Positions 1 to 9,977 of a DNA stretch of 35,947 nt are shown here, piece by piece. The notes below the pieces were generated by a model. It ran no database searches. It saw nothing but the letters and a program-made list of their open reading frames with translations, and was not told the DNA's origin. The DNA comes from Burkholderiales bacterium (lineage in GTDB: Bacteria; Pseudomonadota; Gammaproteobacteria; Burkholderiales; Burkholderiaceae_C): the NCBI GenBank assembly GCA_947381415.1, contig CANCVB010000029.1, forward strand, positions 1 through 35,947, read 5' to 3'. The position numbers and the translations under genes were made by a program. Positions within the stretch are counted from its first letter, which is position 1, and every line of letters starts with the position of its first letter.

Positions 1-149
1 GGCCAACTGTTGCAAGGCTCGCGGGTTTAAGCCGCGAGTGCGAAACGTTCGTCGTTTGCAGTTAGTTTTTTTCTGCGGATTTACGAGGTGACAGAACCTC
101 GACATGCCCTGCGCCGCGTCCGAACCCATGTCGAAACCAATGCAGCCCC
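1..149 (-). ncRNA. ssrA: tmRNA (SsrA), 5' part, cut by the window start
   Basis: Rescues stalled ribosomes by trans-translation, acting first as alanyl-tRNA and then as a short mRNA for a degradation tag. Read on the minus strand, position 149 starts GGGGCTGCATTGG, followed by TTCGAC, the usual tmRNA 5' end. The tag frame lies at 59 down to 30 with stop TAA at 29-27; it reads ANDERFALAA, starting at a GCA resume codon. The G/C-rich stem right after the stop (CTCGCGGC / GCCGCGAG style pairing) fits the tag-stop helix. The 3' tRNA-like half lies outside the window. It sits 12 bases downstream of gph. The tag ending in ALAA is typical, and this exact tag is known, as far as I recall, from Bordetella-type Burkholderiales. 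Confidence 0.95.
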
Positions 150-158
150 AGTACTTGA

Positions 159-188
159 ATTCTACGCCTGTACCAGTAACTCTGCCAG
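159..188 (-). promoter_or_regulatory. Candidate ssrA promoter overlapping the gph stop codon
   Basis: On the minus strand, CTGGCA at 188-183 (4 of 6 to TTGACA) is separated by 18 bases from TAGAAT at 164-159 (5 of 6 to TATAAT). The latter ends about 9 bases before the tmRNA 5' end at 149. The TAG of the -10 box is the gph stop codon. Since gph and the tmRNA are only 12 bases apart, a promoter for the tmRNA must lie inside gph if there is one. This is consensus matching by eye, not a mapped start. Confidence 0.45.
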
Positions 189-824
189 CGCCCAAGGGGA
201 ATGGATGATGTGGTCAGCCCCCCATTGCAATACTTCAGCTTGGCTGCCCAAATAACCATAGTGTGCGGCCACCGTGGTCATGCCAGCCGCTTTGCCAGCC
301 ACGATGTCGCGCTCATCGTCACCCACGTACCAGCAATGTTGTGGAGACAGTTGCATGCGACGCGCGGCCTCGAACAAGGGTTCGGGATGGGGTTTGGCGT
401 GCGGCGTGGTGTCGCCACTGACAATCGCTTGGGCAGTGGCAAAGAGGGGAAGTTGCGCGGTCAGGGGCAAGGTAAAGCGTTGGTGCTTGTTGGTCACCAC
501 GCCCCATCTCAATCCCTGCATGTGCAGATGCGCCAACAATTCCTGCACGCCTTCAAAAATCACCGAGCGCACTGTCATGGCTTGTTCGTAGTTGCTTAAA
601 AACTCTTCTTTGAACGCTTCGTAATCGGGATGATCTGGCCCCATGCCAAACGCAATTTCAAGCATGCCGCGCGCACCTGAACCTGCCATGGGACGGTACA
701 GCGCATCGTCCAAGGAAGACATGCCACGGTCCTTGCGCATCTTGTCAGCGGCCGCGCCCAGATCAGGTGCACTGTCAATCAAGGTCCCATCCAAGTCAAA
801 CAACACGGCTTGTGGCAACCCCAT
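162..824 (-). CDS. gph: Phosphoglycolate phosphatase, HAD superfamily
   Basis: Protein of 220 residues that by family removes phosphate from 2-phosphoglycolate in the cytoplasm. All HAD motifs are visible: motif I with nucleophile D10 and D12 (FDLDGTLIDS), motif II as VVTNK, the motif III lysine in AKPHPEP, and motif IV GDDERD at 168-173. A helical cap sits between motifs I and II, and the length is normal for Gph. ATG is at 824-822, one base after the ubiG stop, so the two are probably cotranscribed. A ubiG-gph pairing next to gyrA is common in Burkholderiales. Its stop codon appears to be part of the ssrA -10 box. A related HAD phosphatase with another small phosphoester substrate cannot be excluded. 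Confidence 0.9.
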   Translation of the reverse strand: MGLPQAVLFDLDGTLIDSAPDLGAAADKMRKDRGMSSLDDALYRPMAGSGARGMLEIAFGMGPDHPDYEAFKEEFLSNYEQAMTVRSVIFEGVQELLAHLHMQGLRWGVVTNKHQRFTLPLTAQLPLFATAQAIVSGDTTPHAKPHPEPLFEAARRMQLSPQHCWYVGDDERDIVAGKAAGMTTVAAHYGYLGSQAEVLQWGADHIIHSPWALAELLVQA

Positions 825-825
825 G

Positions 826-1533
826 TCAAACCTCGCGCTGGGTGGCCAACATATAGTTCACGCGGGTATTGGCGTCTAGCCAATAGCGCTGCGTGATCGG
901 GTTGTATTGCAAGCCACGTGATGCTTGCGTCTGCAATCCTGCATCTCTGCAAAACGCCGCCAGTTCGCTGGGGCGAATGAACTTGGCGTACTCATGCGTG
1001 CCTTTCGGCAACAGGTTCAACACATACTCAGCGCCCACAATGGCAAACAAAAATGCTTGGGCGTTGCGGTTCAAGGTAGAGAAAAACACCCAACCGCCAG
1101 GCTTGACCAAAGCAGCACAAGCTTGCACCACAGACGCAGGATCGGGCACATGCTCGAGCATCTCCATGCAAGTGACCACATCAAAACTGGCTGGCTGCTC
1201 GGCAGCCAAGGCTTCAGCGCTGACTTCACGGTAGCTGATATGGGGTGTTTGTGTCTCTAAAGCGTGCAACTGCGCCACCTTCAGCGACTTGGTGGCCAAG
1301 TCAATGCCCGTCACATGGGCGCCAGCACGTGCCATGGCGTCAGCCAAGATGCCGCCACCACAACCCACATCCAAAACCTGCTTGCCCTTAAGGGGTGCCA
1401 AGGTTTGTATCCAATCCAAACGCAAGGGATTGATTTGGTGCAATGGGCGAAATTCACTGTTGACATCCCACCAGCGGTGAGCAAGTTCAGAGAATTTGGC
1501 GAGTTCAGCAGGGTCTACGTTGGTGGCATTCAT
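826..1533 (-). CDS. ubiG: Ubiquinone biosynthesis O-methyltransferase UbiG
   Basis: SAM-dependent methyltransferase carrying out both O-methylation steps in ubiquinone synthesis. Protein of 235 residues from the ATG at 1533. The frame extends to a TTG at 1551, but the ATG product (MNATNVDPAELAKF) aligns with known UbiG starts, so I prefer it. Motif I, LDVGCGGG at residues 54-61, is the SAM-binding loop. The N-terminal features R-WWD and F-PLH-INPLRL are UbiG-specific, as is the later MEMLEHVPDP. It lies between ompA and gph and ends one base before gph. The terminator behind ompA separates it from ompA, so its promoter is probably in the short gap around 1534-1562. No strong Shine-Dalgarno is seen for either start. 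Confidence 0.92.
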   Translation of the reverse strand: MNATNVDPAELAKFSELAHRWWDVNSEFRPLHQINPLRLDWIQTLAPLKGKQVLDVGCGGGILADAMARAGAHVTGIDLATKSLKVAQLHALETQTPHISYREVSAEALAAEQPASFDVVTCMEMLEHVPDPASVVQACAALVKPGGWVFFSTLNRNAQAFLFAIVGAEYVLNLLPKGTHEYAKFIRPSELAAFCRDAGLQTQASRGLQYNPITQRYWLDANTRVNYMLATQREV

Positions 1534-1561
1534 GCAGGCATTGTCGGACAAATGAGGGACA

Positions 1562-1588
1562 TAAAAAAACCCCGCCTTGGCGGGGTTT
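1562..1588 (-). terminator. Rho-independent terminator behind the ompA-like gene
   Basis: Perfect 10-base inverted repeat AAACCCCGCC (1567-1576) / GGCGGGGTTT (1579-1588) with a 2-base centre. On the minus strand it is followed by a run of seven T. It lies 17 bases after the stop of the ompA-like gene and before ubiG, so it should end the ompA transcript. The plus-strand side has no T run beyond the stem. Confidence 0.9.
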
Positions 1589-1605
1589 CATGAAGCCTGA
1601 AGCTA

Positions 1606-2292
1606 TCAGTTCTTGCGTGAACCCACCACTTCAATTTCAACGCGGCGATTTTTAGCGCGACCTTCTTTGGTCTTGTTGTCAGCAACGGGCTGTTTTTCGC
1701 CTTTGCCTTCGGTGTAGACGCGGGTTTTGTCAATACCTTTGCTGACCAAATAAGCTTTCACTGCTTGCGCGCGACGGATGGACAATTTTTGGTTGTACGC
1801 ATCAGAACCAACAGCGTCGGTGTGGCCCACGGCAATGATGACTTCAAGATTGATGGCTTTGACTTTGCTGATCAAGTCGTCAAGCTTGGCTTTACCGTCG
1901 GGCTTGATGACGGACTTGTCAAAGTCGAAAAAGGCATCAGCCGCGTAGGTGACCTTGGAGGACACCGCAGCAGCGGCTGGCGCGGGCGCAGCGGCGGCAG
2001 CGGCGGCGGGCGCGGGTGCTACAGCGGCAACGGGTGCCGTGCTGACTTCAGGTGTGGGGGAAACAGGGTCAGGCTTGACCATAGAGCCGGGAGTGGCTTG
2101 CTTGGTGATGGCGCCGTCGCAGCCAGGGATTGCATTGGCGGGGGTCCAGAAACCGGTGCGCCAGCATTCGCCGGGGGTGTTTTTCCAAACTTCACCTGCC
2201 GATGAAGACCAGTTGCCCACGTCGTGGGCAGAAGCCGCGGCTGCAAAGCCAAGCAAAGAAAGCGCAAGCGCCAAAGATTTTAAGTTTTTCAT
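1606..2292 (-). CDS. ompA: OmpA-family outer membrane protein
   Basis: Protein of 228 residues that anchors the outer membrane to peptidoglycan. A signal peptide runs over residues 1-22 (cleavage likely after ASA), followed by a short region with two cysteines (GECW, GCDG). A low-complexity Pro/Ala linker spans about residues 75-112. The C-terminal OmpA/MotB domain has FFDFDKSVIKPDG, GHTDAVG, SIRRAQAVKAYL and the final NRRVEI. There is no eight-strand OmpA barrel: the N-terminal part is too short, so this is the small OmpA-like type that often sits opposite gyrA in Burkholderiales. AGGAA lies 5 bases before the ATG at 2292. The symbol is a family name; it is not an orthologue of E. coli OmpA. 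Confidence 0.85.
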   Translation of the reverse strand: MKNLKSLALALSLLGFAAAASAHDVGNWSSSAGEVWKNTPGECWRTGFWTPANAIPGCDGAITKQATPGSMVKPDPVSPTPEVSTAPVAAVAPAPAAAAAAAPAPAAAAVSSKVTYAADAFFDFDKSVIKPDGKAKLDDLISKVKAINLEVIIAVGHTDAVGSDAYNQKLSIRRAQAVKAYLVSKGIDKTRVYTEGKGEKQPVADNKTKEGRAKNRRVEIEVVGSRKN

Positions 2293-2451
2293 GATGTTCC
2301 TTCAGGGAATTTGCCAGTGACAGCAAGCAAAAATGGGGAGGGCTCGGGAATACCCTTTATCTGCTGATTGTGCCATAGTTCCTCAAAATTTAACGAATAG
2401 CCGCTTAAGCCTAAAATCGCCGGTTTTCCCTGTCCTGAATGGACTGCCTCC
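2293..2451. promoter_or_regulatory. Divergent promoter region between ompA-like gene and gyrA
   Basis: This gap of 159 bases must drive both flanking genes. For gyrA, TTAACG at 2390-2395 (4 of 6) and TAAAAT at 2412-2417 (5 of 6), 16 bases apart, form a plausible sigma-70 promoter with a start near 2424. For the ompA-like gene I found only weak matches (TTGAGG near 2386 on the minus strand with no convincing -10). The region is AT-rich relative to the genes on both sides. Confidence 0.45.
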
Positions 2452-5138
<2,687 letters not shown>

Positions 5139-5142
<4 letters not shown>

Positions 5143-6239
5143 CCCACAGCGCCAAACCCACCGCGAGCTTGGCCGATTTGCGGGTGCAAATTGACCAACT
5201 CGACAGCCAGTTGCTCACGCTCTTGAACCAGCGTGCACATTTGGCTGAAAGCGTGGGCGACATCAAACGCGCCGAGGGTTCGCCTTTTTTCCGCCCCGAC
5301 CGCGTGGCCCAGGTGCTGGAAAAAATCCAAGCCCACAACCCTGGCCCACTGAAAAACCAGCATGTGGCTGCCATTTGGCGCGAAATCATGTCGGCTTGTT
5401 TGGCCTTGGAAGCGCCGCAACGCGTGGCCGTGCTCGGTCCCGTGGGCACGTTTTGCGAGCAAGCCGCCATCGAGTACTTTGGCTCAGCGGCTGAGCTGAT
5501 TTACTGCAACAACTTTGACGAGGTGTTCCACGCCACGAGTGCAGGCACCGCGCAGTTTGGCGTGGTCGGCGTGGAAAACTCCACCGAGGGCGCGGTGGCG
5601 CGTTCCCTGGATTTGTTCTTGCGCACGCCTGTGCATGTGATTGGTGAGGTCAGCCTCTTGGTGCGCCACAACCTGCTTCGCCAGTCACCTTCACTGGAAG
5701 GCATTGAGGTCGTCTTGGCCCACCCACAAGCGCTGGGCCAATGCCAAGAGTGGCTCAGCCTGCACCTGCCGCACGCCGAGCGCCGCGCCGTGTCCAGCAA
5801 CGCCGAAGGGGCTCGCTTGGCGGCCACCAACCCCGCTTGGGCTGGTCTGGCCAGCGAGCGCGCTGCCTCGGAATTTGGCCTGCACGTGGTGGCCCATGCC
5901 ATCCAAGACGAGGCCTACAACCGCACGCGTTTTGCCATCATCACCTTGCCCCAAACCCTGGCCACACCGCCCGCCTCGGGCAAAGACTGCACCTCCTTGG
6001 TGGTGTCGGTGCCCAACAAGCCTGGCGCGGTCCACGACCTGCTCATGCCCCTCAAGGCCAACGGCGTGTCCATGACCCGCTTTGAGTCACGCCCCGCGAA
6101 GTCCGGTCAATGGGAGTACAACTTCTATATCGATTTGGACGGTCACATCAGCCAACCTCATGTGGCCCAAGCGCTCAAAGAGTTGCAAGGCCTGTGCGCC
6201 TTTTACAAAGTGATTGGCTCCTACCCGGTTGGCGCATGA
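5139..6239 (+). CDS. pheA: Bifunctional chorismate mutase / prephenate dehydratase (P-protein)
   Basis: Converts chorismate to prephenate and then to phenylpyruvate, the phenylalanine branch. Protein of 366 residues, a normal length. Domains in order: an AroQ-type chorismate mutase at about 11-92 ([20 protein letters not shown]), prephenate dehydratase from about 97 with GPVGTF at 100-105 and catalytic TRF at 263-265, and a C-terminal ACT domain with ESRP at 316-319, the phenylalanine-sensing motif. Feedback inhibition by phenylalanine is therefore expected. The ATG overlaps the gyrA stop by 4 bases and its own stop overlaps tyrA by 3, so translation is probably coupled across gyrA-pheA-tyrA. 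Confidence 0.96.
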
Positions 6240-7123
6240 AGTTCAAGCAACTTGGGCTGGTTGGCTGCGGCCTCATGGGTGCCTCGTTCGCACTGGCTTT
6301 GCAGCAACGCGGCTTGGTTGAGCGGGTCGTGGGATTCAGCCCCTCTGAGGGCACCCGTCTAAAAGCTTTGCAACGCGGCGTGATTCACCAAGCAGTTCTC
6401 AGCGCAGTTGAGGCGGTGCAAGGCGCAGACCTGGTGCTGCTGGCCGTGCCTGTGAGCCACACCGCCGCCTGTTTGACCGAGATGGCGCCGCATTTGCAAG
6501 CAGACTGTTTATTGATGGACGTGGGCTCCACCAAAACCGATGTGGTGGCCGCCGCCCGCGCTGCTTTGGGTGACAAACTGCCTTGTTTTCTCCCTGCCCA
6601 CCCCATCGCGGGCAAAGCGCAAGCAGGTGTGGCGCATGCTGAAGCGTCGCTCTACCAAGACCGTGCCCTCATCTTGACCCCCTTGCCCAGCAACACAGTC
6701 CTGCAAATCGAGCAAGCCTCGGCTTTGTGGCAAGCCATCGGCAGCCGAGTCCACCACATGAGCCCCGAGGCGCACGACCAAACCTTTGCCGCTGTCAGCC
6801 ATGTGCCGCATTTGCTGGCCTTTGCGCAGGTGAATGGTTTGTTGCAACAAGCCGAGGGCGAGGCGTTTTTGAAACTCGCCGGCCCTGGCTTCAGGGATTT
6901 TTCCCGCATCGCAGCGGGCGACCCGGCCATTTGGCGCGACATCCTGAGTGCCAACCGCGTCGAGGTTTTGGCCCAGTTGGCGCATTTTCAAGCAGCCCTG
7001 CACGATTTTGAAAAATCCATCAAAAACAACGACTTGCAAGCACTGTACCGATTGATCTCGCAGGCCAACCAAGCCCGTTCAAGCTGGGCCATGGCATCTG
7101 GCGATGCCAACGATGGTGACTGA
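6236..7123 (+). CDS. tyrA: Prephenate dehydrogenase
   Basis: NAD(P)-dependent oxidation of prephenate (or arogenate) to the tyrosine precursor. Protein of 295 residues. The start chosen is the ATG at 6236, giving [15 protein letters not shown] with the Rossmann GxGxxG right at the N terminus. The longer frame from 6110 would overlap pheA by 130 bases and add non-conserved sequence. The family motif DVGSTK and the HPIAGK histidine region are visible, then the all-helical C-terminal dimerisation domain with AGPGFRDFSRIA. There is no fused chorismate mutase or ACT domain. It is coupled to pheA by an ATGA overlap. Downstream lies a toxin-antitoxin pair instead of aroA directly. Confidence 0.93.
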   Translation: MKFKQLGLVGCGLMGASFALALQQRGLVERVVGFSPSEGTRLKALQRGVIHQAVLSAVEAVQGADLVLLAVPVSHTAACLTEMAPHLQADCLLMDVGSTKTDVVAAARAALGDKLPCFLPAHPIAGKAQAGVAHAEASLYQDRALILTPLPSNTVLQIEQASALWQAIGSRVHHMSPEAHDQTFAAVSHVPHLLAFAQVNGLLQQAEGEAFLKLAGPGFRDFSRIAAGDPAIWRDILSANRVEVLAQLAHFQAALHDFEKSIKNNDLQALYRLISQANQARSSWAMASGDANDGD

Positions 7124-7148
7124 TGTCCTTTGTCGAATGGTTTTGCCA

Positions 7149-7169
7149 TAAAATTTGTGTTGCAAATTT
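7149..7169 (+). promoter_or_regulatory. Inverted repeat, probable operator of the toxin-antitoxin pair
   Basis: AAATTTG (7151-7157), a 5-base centre, then CAAATTT (7163-7169): a perfect 7-base inverted repeat 21 bases before the antitoxin ATG. It overlaps a TAAAAT (7149-7154), 5 of 6 to a -10 box. No good -35 was found. A palindrome over the promoter is what an autoregulating ribbon-helix-helix antitoxin would bind. The function is inferred from position. Confidence 0.5.
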
Positions 7170-7190
7170 GTATGACAAAAAGGCATTCAG

Positions 7191-7421
7191 ATGCAAGCAT
7201 CCACATTTTCATTCCGTGCCGACGAGGTTTTTTCCGAGCAAACCCGCGCCATGGCCAGCGCACTTGGTCTGAAAAGCTCTGACTACATTCGCCAAGCCGT
7301 GTCCGAAAAAAACGCCCAGTTGATGGCCCAGCACATTGCCGCCTTGTCCCGCGAGTTGGCCGTTGAACACCTCCAGGTGAATGAGTCGCTGGAAGGCACG
7401 CTGCGCGATGGCCTCGAATAA
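7191..7421 (+). CDS. Antitoxin, ribbon-helix-helix type (MazE/ParD-like)
   Basis: Protein of 76 residues. The N terminus (STFSFRADEVFSEQTRAMASALGL then SSDYIRQAV, read in two pieces) has the short strand plus two helices of a ribbon-helix-helix DNA-binding fold. The C-terminal part is charged and ends [11 protein letters not shown], fitting a toxin-binding tail. AAGG at about 7179-7182 is the ribosome site. The stop lies 14 bases inside the downstream toxin gene, the usual antitoxin-first coupled order. Likely role: neutralise the MazF-like toxin and repress the operon through the palindrome at 7151-7169. The exact antitoxin family is not certain. Confidence 0.75.
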   Translation: MQASTFSFRADEVFSEQTRAMASALGLKSSDYIRQAVSEKNAQLMAQHIAALSRELAVEHLQVNESLEGTLRDGLE

Positions 7422-7776
7422 GTTTCAACGCGGTCAAATTTGGGAAGTCGATCTCGAGCCGCAGTCGCACAAAGAAGAACCAGGCAAACGCAAACGCCCT
7501 GCCTTGGTGATTCAGACTGACTTGCTCAATGCCAGTGGCCACCCGACCACCATCGTGGTCGTGGGCACCAGCCAGGTCAGGCGCGACAAAGACTATTTCC
7601 CGCTGCGCGTCGCCTTGCCCAGCCAAGTCGGTCTGAGCTTGGAGACCGATTTGCTGATTGACCAAATTCGCGCGATTTCCAACCGCCGCTTCATGGGCGA
7701 CGAGCCTTTGACCACCTTGAACACAGCCCAACTCAAACGCGTGGAAGACGCGCTCAAACTGCTGATTGGCAGATAA
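7408..7776 (+). CDS. MazF/PemK-family endoribonuclease toxin
   Basis: Protein of 122 residues from the ATG at 7408; the frame upstream to 7381 has no family similarity. The family cuts mRNA (some members cut tRNA or rRNA) at short motifs. Visible features: [13 protein letters not shown] at the start (the RGDIxxV strand), the KRPALVIQ core, a [12 protein letters not shown] strand, and the terminal [17 protein letters not shown], the conserved D-Q-hR of MazF/PemK proteins. It looks intact. It overlaps the antitoxin by 14 bases, and its stop sits next to the aroA-cmk ribosome site, so aroA-cmk may share its transcript. Confidence 0.88.
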   Translation: MASNKFQRGQIWEVDLEPQSHKEEPGKRKRPALVIQTDLLNASGHPTTIVVVGTSQVRRDKDYFPLRVALPSQVGLSLETDLLIDQIRAISNRRFMGDEPLTTLNTAQLKRVEDALKLLIGR

Positions 7777-7783
7777 GGATTTC

Positions 7784-9826
7784 ATGTTCACCACCGCCTT
7801 CCTCGACGTCCCCGCCCTGCAAAGCGCGCAAGGCAGCGTCACCCTGCCTGGCTCGAAAAGCATTTCCAACCGCGTGCTCTTGCTCGCCGCGTTGTGCCAA
7901 GGCACGACCACCTTGCATGACCTGCTGGACTCGGACGACACCCGCGTCATGCTCAATGCCTTGCGCGCCATGGGCTGTGCGGTCGAAGTCGATGGCAGCA
8001 CGGTGCGCATCAAGGGCTTGGGCGGACAAGCACCCGCCAGCGAACTGGATTTGTTCATGGGCAACGCAGGCACGGCCATGCGTCCCCTCACCGCCGCGCT
8101 GGCGCTGATGGGCGCGAAAGCCCGCTTGCATGGCGTGCCCCGCATGCACGAGCGCCCAATTGGCGACTTGGTAGACGCCTTGCAGCAACTGGGCTGCAAG
8201 GTGGATTACACCGCTCAAGCAGGCTTTCCGCCACTTCACCTCCAGGGCCACAACGGTTTGCATCTGGACCAGCCCATCCAAGTGCGAGGCGACGTGTCCA
8301 GCCAGTTCCTCACTGCTTTGTTGTTGGCACTGCCACTGGTGGCCCAGCATCGAGCGCCCCAGTCAGGCGCAGAAGATGCGTCTCAACCCCCCGAGAAGTC
8401 TGGCGACATCGTCATCGAGGTGGTGGGCGAACTCATCAGCAAGCCCTACATCGACATCACCTTGAACCTGTTGCAGCGCTTTGGCGTGACTGTTCAGCGC
8501 CAAGGCTGGCAGCGTTTCACCATTCCCGCAGGCAGCCGCTACACCTCGCCCGGTGTCTTGCATGTCGAAGCTGACGCCTCCTCGGCCAGCTATTTCATTG
8601 CCTTGGGCGCCATCGCCTCCAAAGAAGGCGTGCGCATCCAAGGCGTGGGTGCAGACTCCATCCAAGGCGACATCCGCTTCATGGACGCCGCCCAGCAAAT
8701 GGGTGCGGTGGTGGAGAGCGGGCCCAACTGGGTGCAAACCCGGCGCGGCGCTTGGCCGCTCAAAGCCATCGACATGGATTGCAACCAAATCCCCGACGCG
8801 GCTATGACCCTGGCCGTCATGGCGCTCTTTGCCGACGGCCCCAGCACCTTGCGCAACATCGCCAGTTGGCGCGTGAAGGAAACCGACCGCATTGCCGCCA
8901 TGGCCACCGAAGCCCGCAAACTCGGTGCCCAGGTGGAGGAAGGCCCGGACTGGATTCGCGTGCACCCTGTTCAAACATGGCAAGCCGCCAGCATCCACAC
9001 CTATGACGACCACCGCATCGCCATGTGTTTTTCGCTGGCCGCCTTCAACCCTGCGGGTTTGCCGGTGCGCATTGAAGACCCGAAATGCGTGGCCAAAACC
9101 TTCCCCGATTACTTCGAGGCCTTGTTCAGCCTGTCCCAGTCCGACAAAGTGCCCGTCATTTGCATCGATGGCCCAACGGCCTCGGGCAAAGGCACGCTGG
9201 CCGCGTTGGTGGCGCAGTCGCTGGGCTACCACTATCTGGACAGTGGCGCGCTGTACCGCGTGACGGCCTATGCCGCCTTGCAAGCGGGTCAGGCGCTGGA
9301 CGCCGCGCATGAGACGGCCATCGCCGAGCTGGCCAGAAGCCTCCCCGTGACTTTTGAAGGTGAGCAAGTGCTTTTGTCTGGCGTCAATGTTTCAGAGGCC
9401 ATCCGCACCGAAGAGGCTGGGATGAACGCTTCCAAAGTATCGGTTTTGCCGGCGGTGCGGCAAGCTTTGGTGGACTTACAGCACAGTTTTCGACAGCTGC
9501 CAGGCCTCTTGGCCGACGGCCGCGACATGGGCACCGTCATCTTCCCAGAAGCCCCTTTGAAGGTGTTTTTGACCGCCAGTGCAGAAAAAAGAGCCGAACG
9601 ACGCCACAAGCAACTGATTTCAAAGGGTTTTTCCACTACAATCTCGGCTCTTCGCGCAGACTTGCAAGCGCGTGACGCTCGCGACACACAGCGCAGCGTT
9701 GCACCTTTGAAGCCCGCGCAAGACGCCTTGCAACTGGACAACTCTGGGCTCTCCATCGAGGAATCGGTGACCCAAGTGTTGTCCTGGTGGCAAAGCAAAC
9801 AGGTGTTTGGCCCCGGCCACGCCTGA
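7784..9826 (+). CDS. aroA-cmk: Fused EPSP synthase (AroA) - cytidylate kinase (Cmk)
   Basis: Protein of 680 residues. Residues 1 to about 452 are 3-phosphoshikimate 1-carboxyvinyltransferase (shikimate pathway), with PGSKSISNR including K25, GNAGTAMRP at 93-101 and the terminal [14 protein letters not shown] and KTFPDYF. Residues about 457 to 680 are cytidylate kinase, phosphorylating CMP/dCMP, with P-loop GPTASGKGT at 463-471, LDSGALYR and [12 protein letters not shown]. There is no stop, frameshift or internal start between them, so this is one reading frame. Such bifunctional proteins are annotated in several Burkholderiales. I chose ATG 7784 because AAGGA lies 5 bases upstream; a TTG at 7766 lies inside the toxin gene. 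cmk followed by rpsA and ihfB is conserved in proteobacteria. Confidence 0.95.
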   Translation: MFTTAFLDVPALQSAQGSVTLPGSKSISNRVLLLAALCQGTTTLHDLLDSDDTRVMLNALRAMGCAVEVDGSTVRIKGLGGQAPASELDLFMGNAGTAMRPLTAALALMGAKARLHGVPRMHERPIGDLVDALQQLGCKVDYTAQAGFPPLHLQGHNGLHLDQPIQVRGDVSSQFLTALLLALPLVAQHRAPQSGAEDASQPPEKSGDIVIEVVGELISKPYIDITLNLLQRFGVTVQRQGWQRFTIPAGSRYTSPGVLHVEADASSASYFIALGAIASKEGVRIQGVGADSIQGDIRFMDAAQQMGAVVESGPNWVQTRRGAWPLKAIDMDCNQIPDAAMTLAVMALFADGPSTLRNIASWRVKETDRIAAMATEARKLGAQVEEGPDWIRVHPVQTWQAASIHTYDDHRIAMCFSLAAFNPAGLPVRIEDPKCVAKTFPDYFEALFSLSQSDKVPVICIDGPTASGKGTLAALVAQSLGYHYLDSGALYRVTAYAALQAGQALDAAHETAIAELARSLPVTFEGEQVLLSGVNVSEAIRTEEAGMNASKVSVLPAVRQALVDLQHSFRQLPGLLADGRDMGTVIFPEAPLKVFLTASAEKRAERRHKQLISKGFSTTISALRADLQARDARDTQRSVAPLKPAQDALQLDNSGLSIEESVTQVLSWWQSKQVFGPGHA

Positions 9827-9977
9827 ATTGGTTCCTCGGCATCCCTCTCGCGCTGCTTGGCGCTTGGTGCTGAGGTTGTTTCACCCAACTGCGGTTTAGC
9901 CGCGACAACAGTCGATCAAGTCTTACCTCTGCCCCTTGATTGGGCAGGCCGCTTGGCCGACGAATTTAGGAAATTGA
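9827..9977 (+). promoter_or_regulatory. Structured rpsA leader, candidate S1 autoregulatory region
   Basis: Gap of 151 bases before rpsA with three potential stem-loops. CCTCGGCA (9834-9841) pairs with TGCTGAGG (9868-9875), enclosing a second GCGC/GCGC stem. CTGCCC (9929-9934) pairs with GGGCAG (9942-9947). GGCC (9947-9950) pairs with GGCC (9955-9958). An AGGA lies at 9968-9971, 6 bases before the ATG. In E. coli, S1 represses its own translation through a hairpin-rich rpsA leader. Whether this leader does the same is an inference. Confidence 0.4.

Noticed and set aside
1531-1551. TTG start for ubiG six codons upstream
   Set aside because: The ATG at 1533 gives the conserved N terminus; the extra residues are not conserved in the family as I know it.
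6988-8199. 403-codon minus-strand frame across tyrA, the toxin-antitoxin pair and aroA
   Set aside because: Crosses four well-supported plus-strand genes and shows no family motif.
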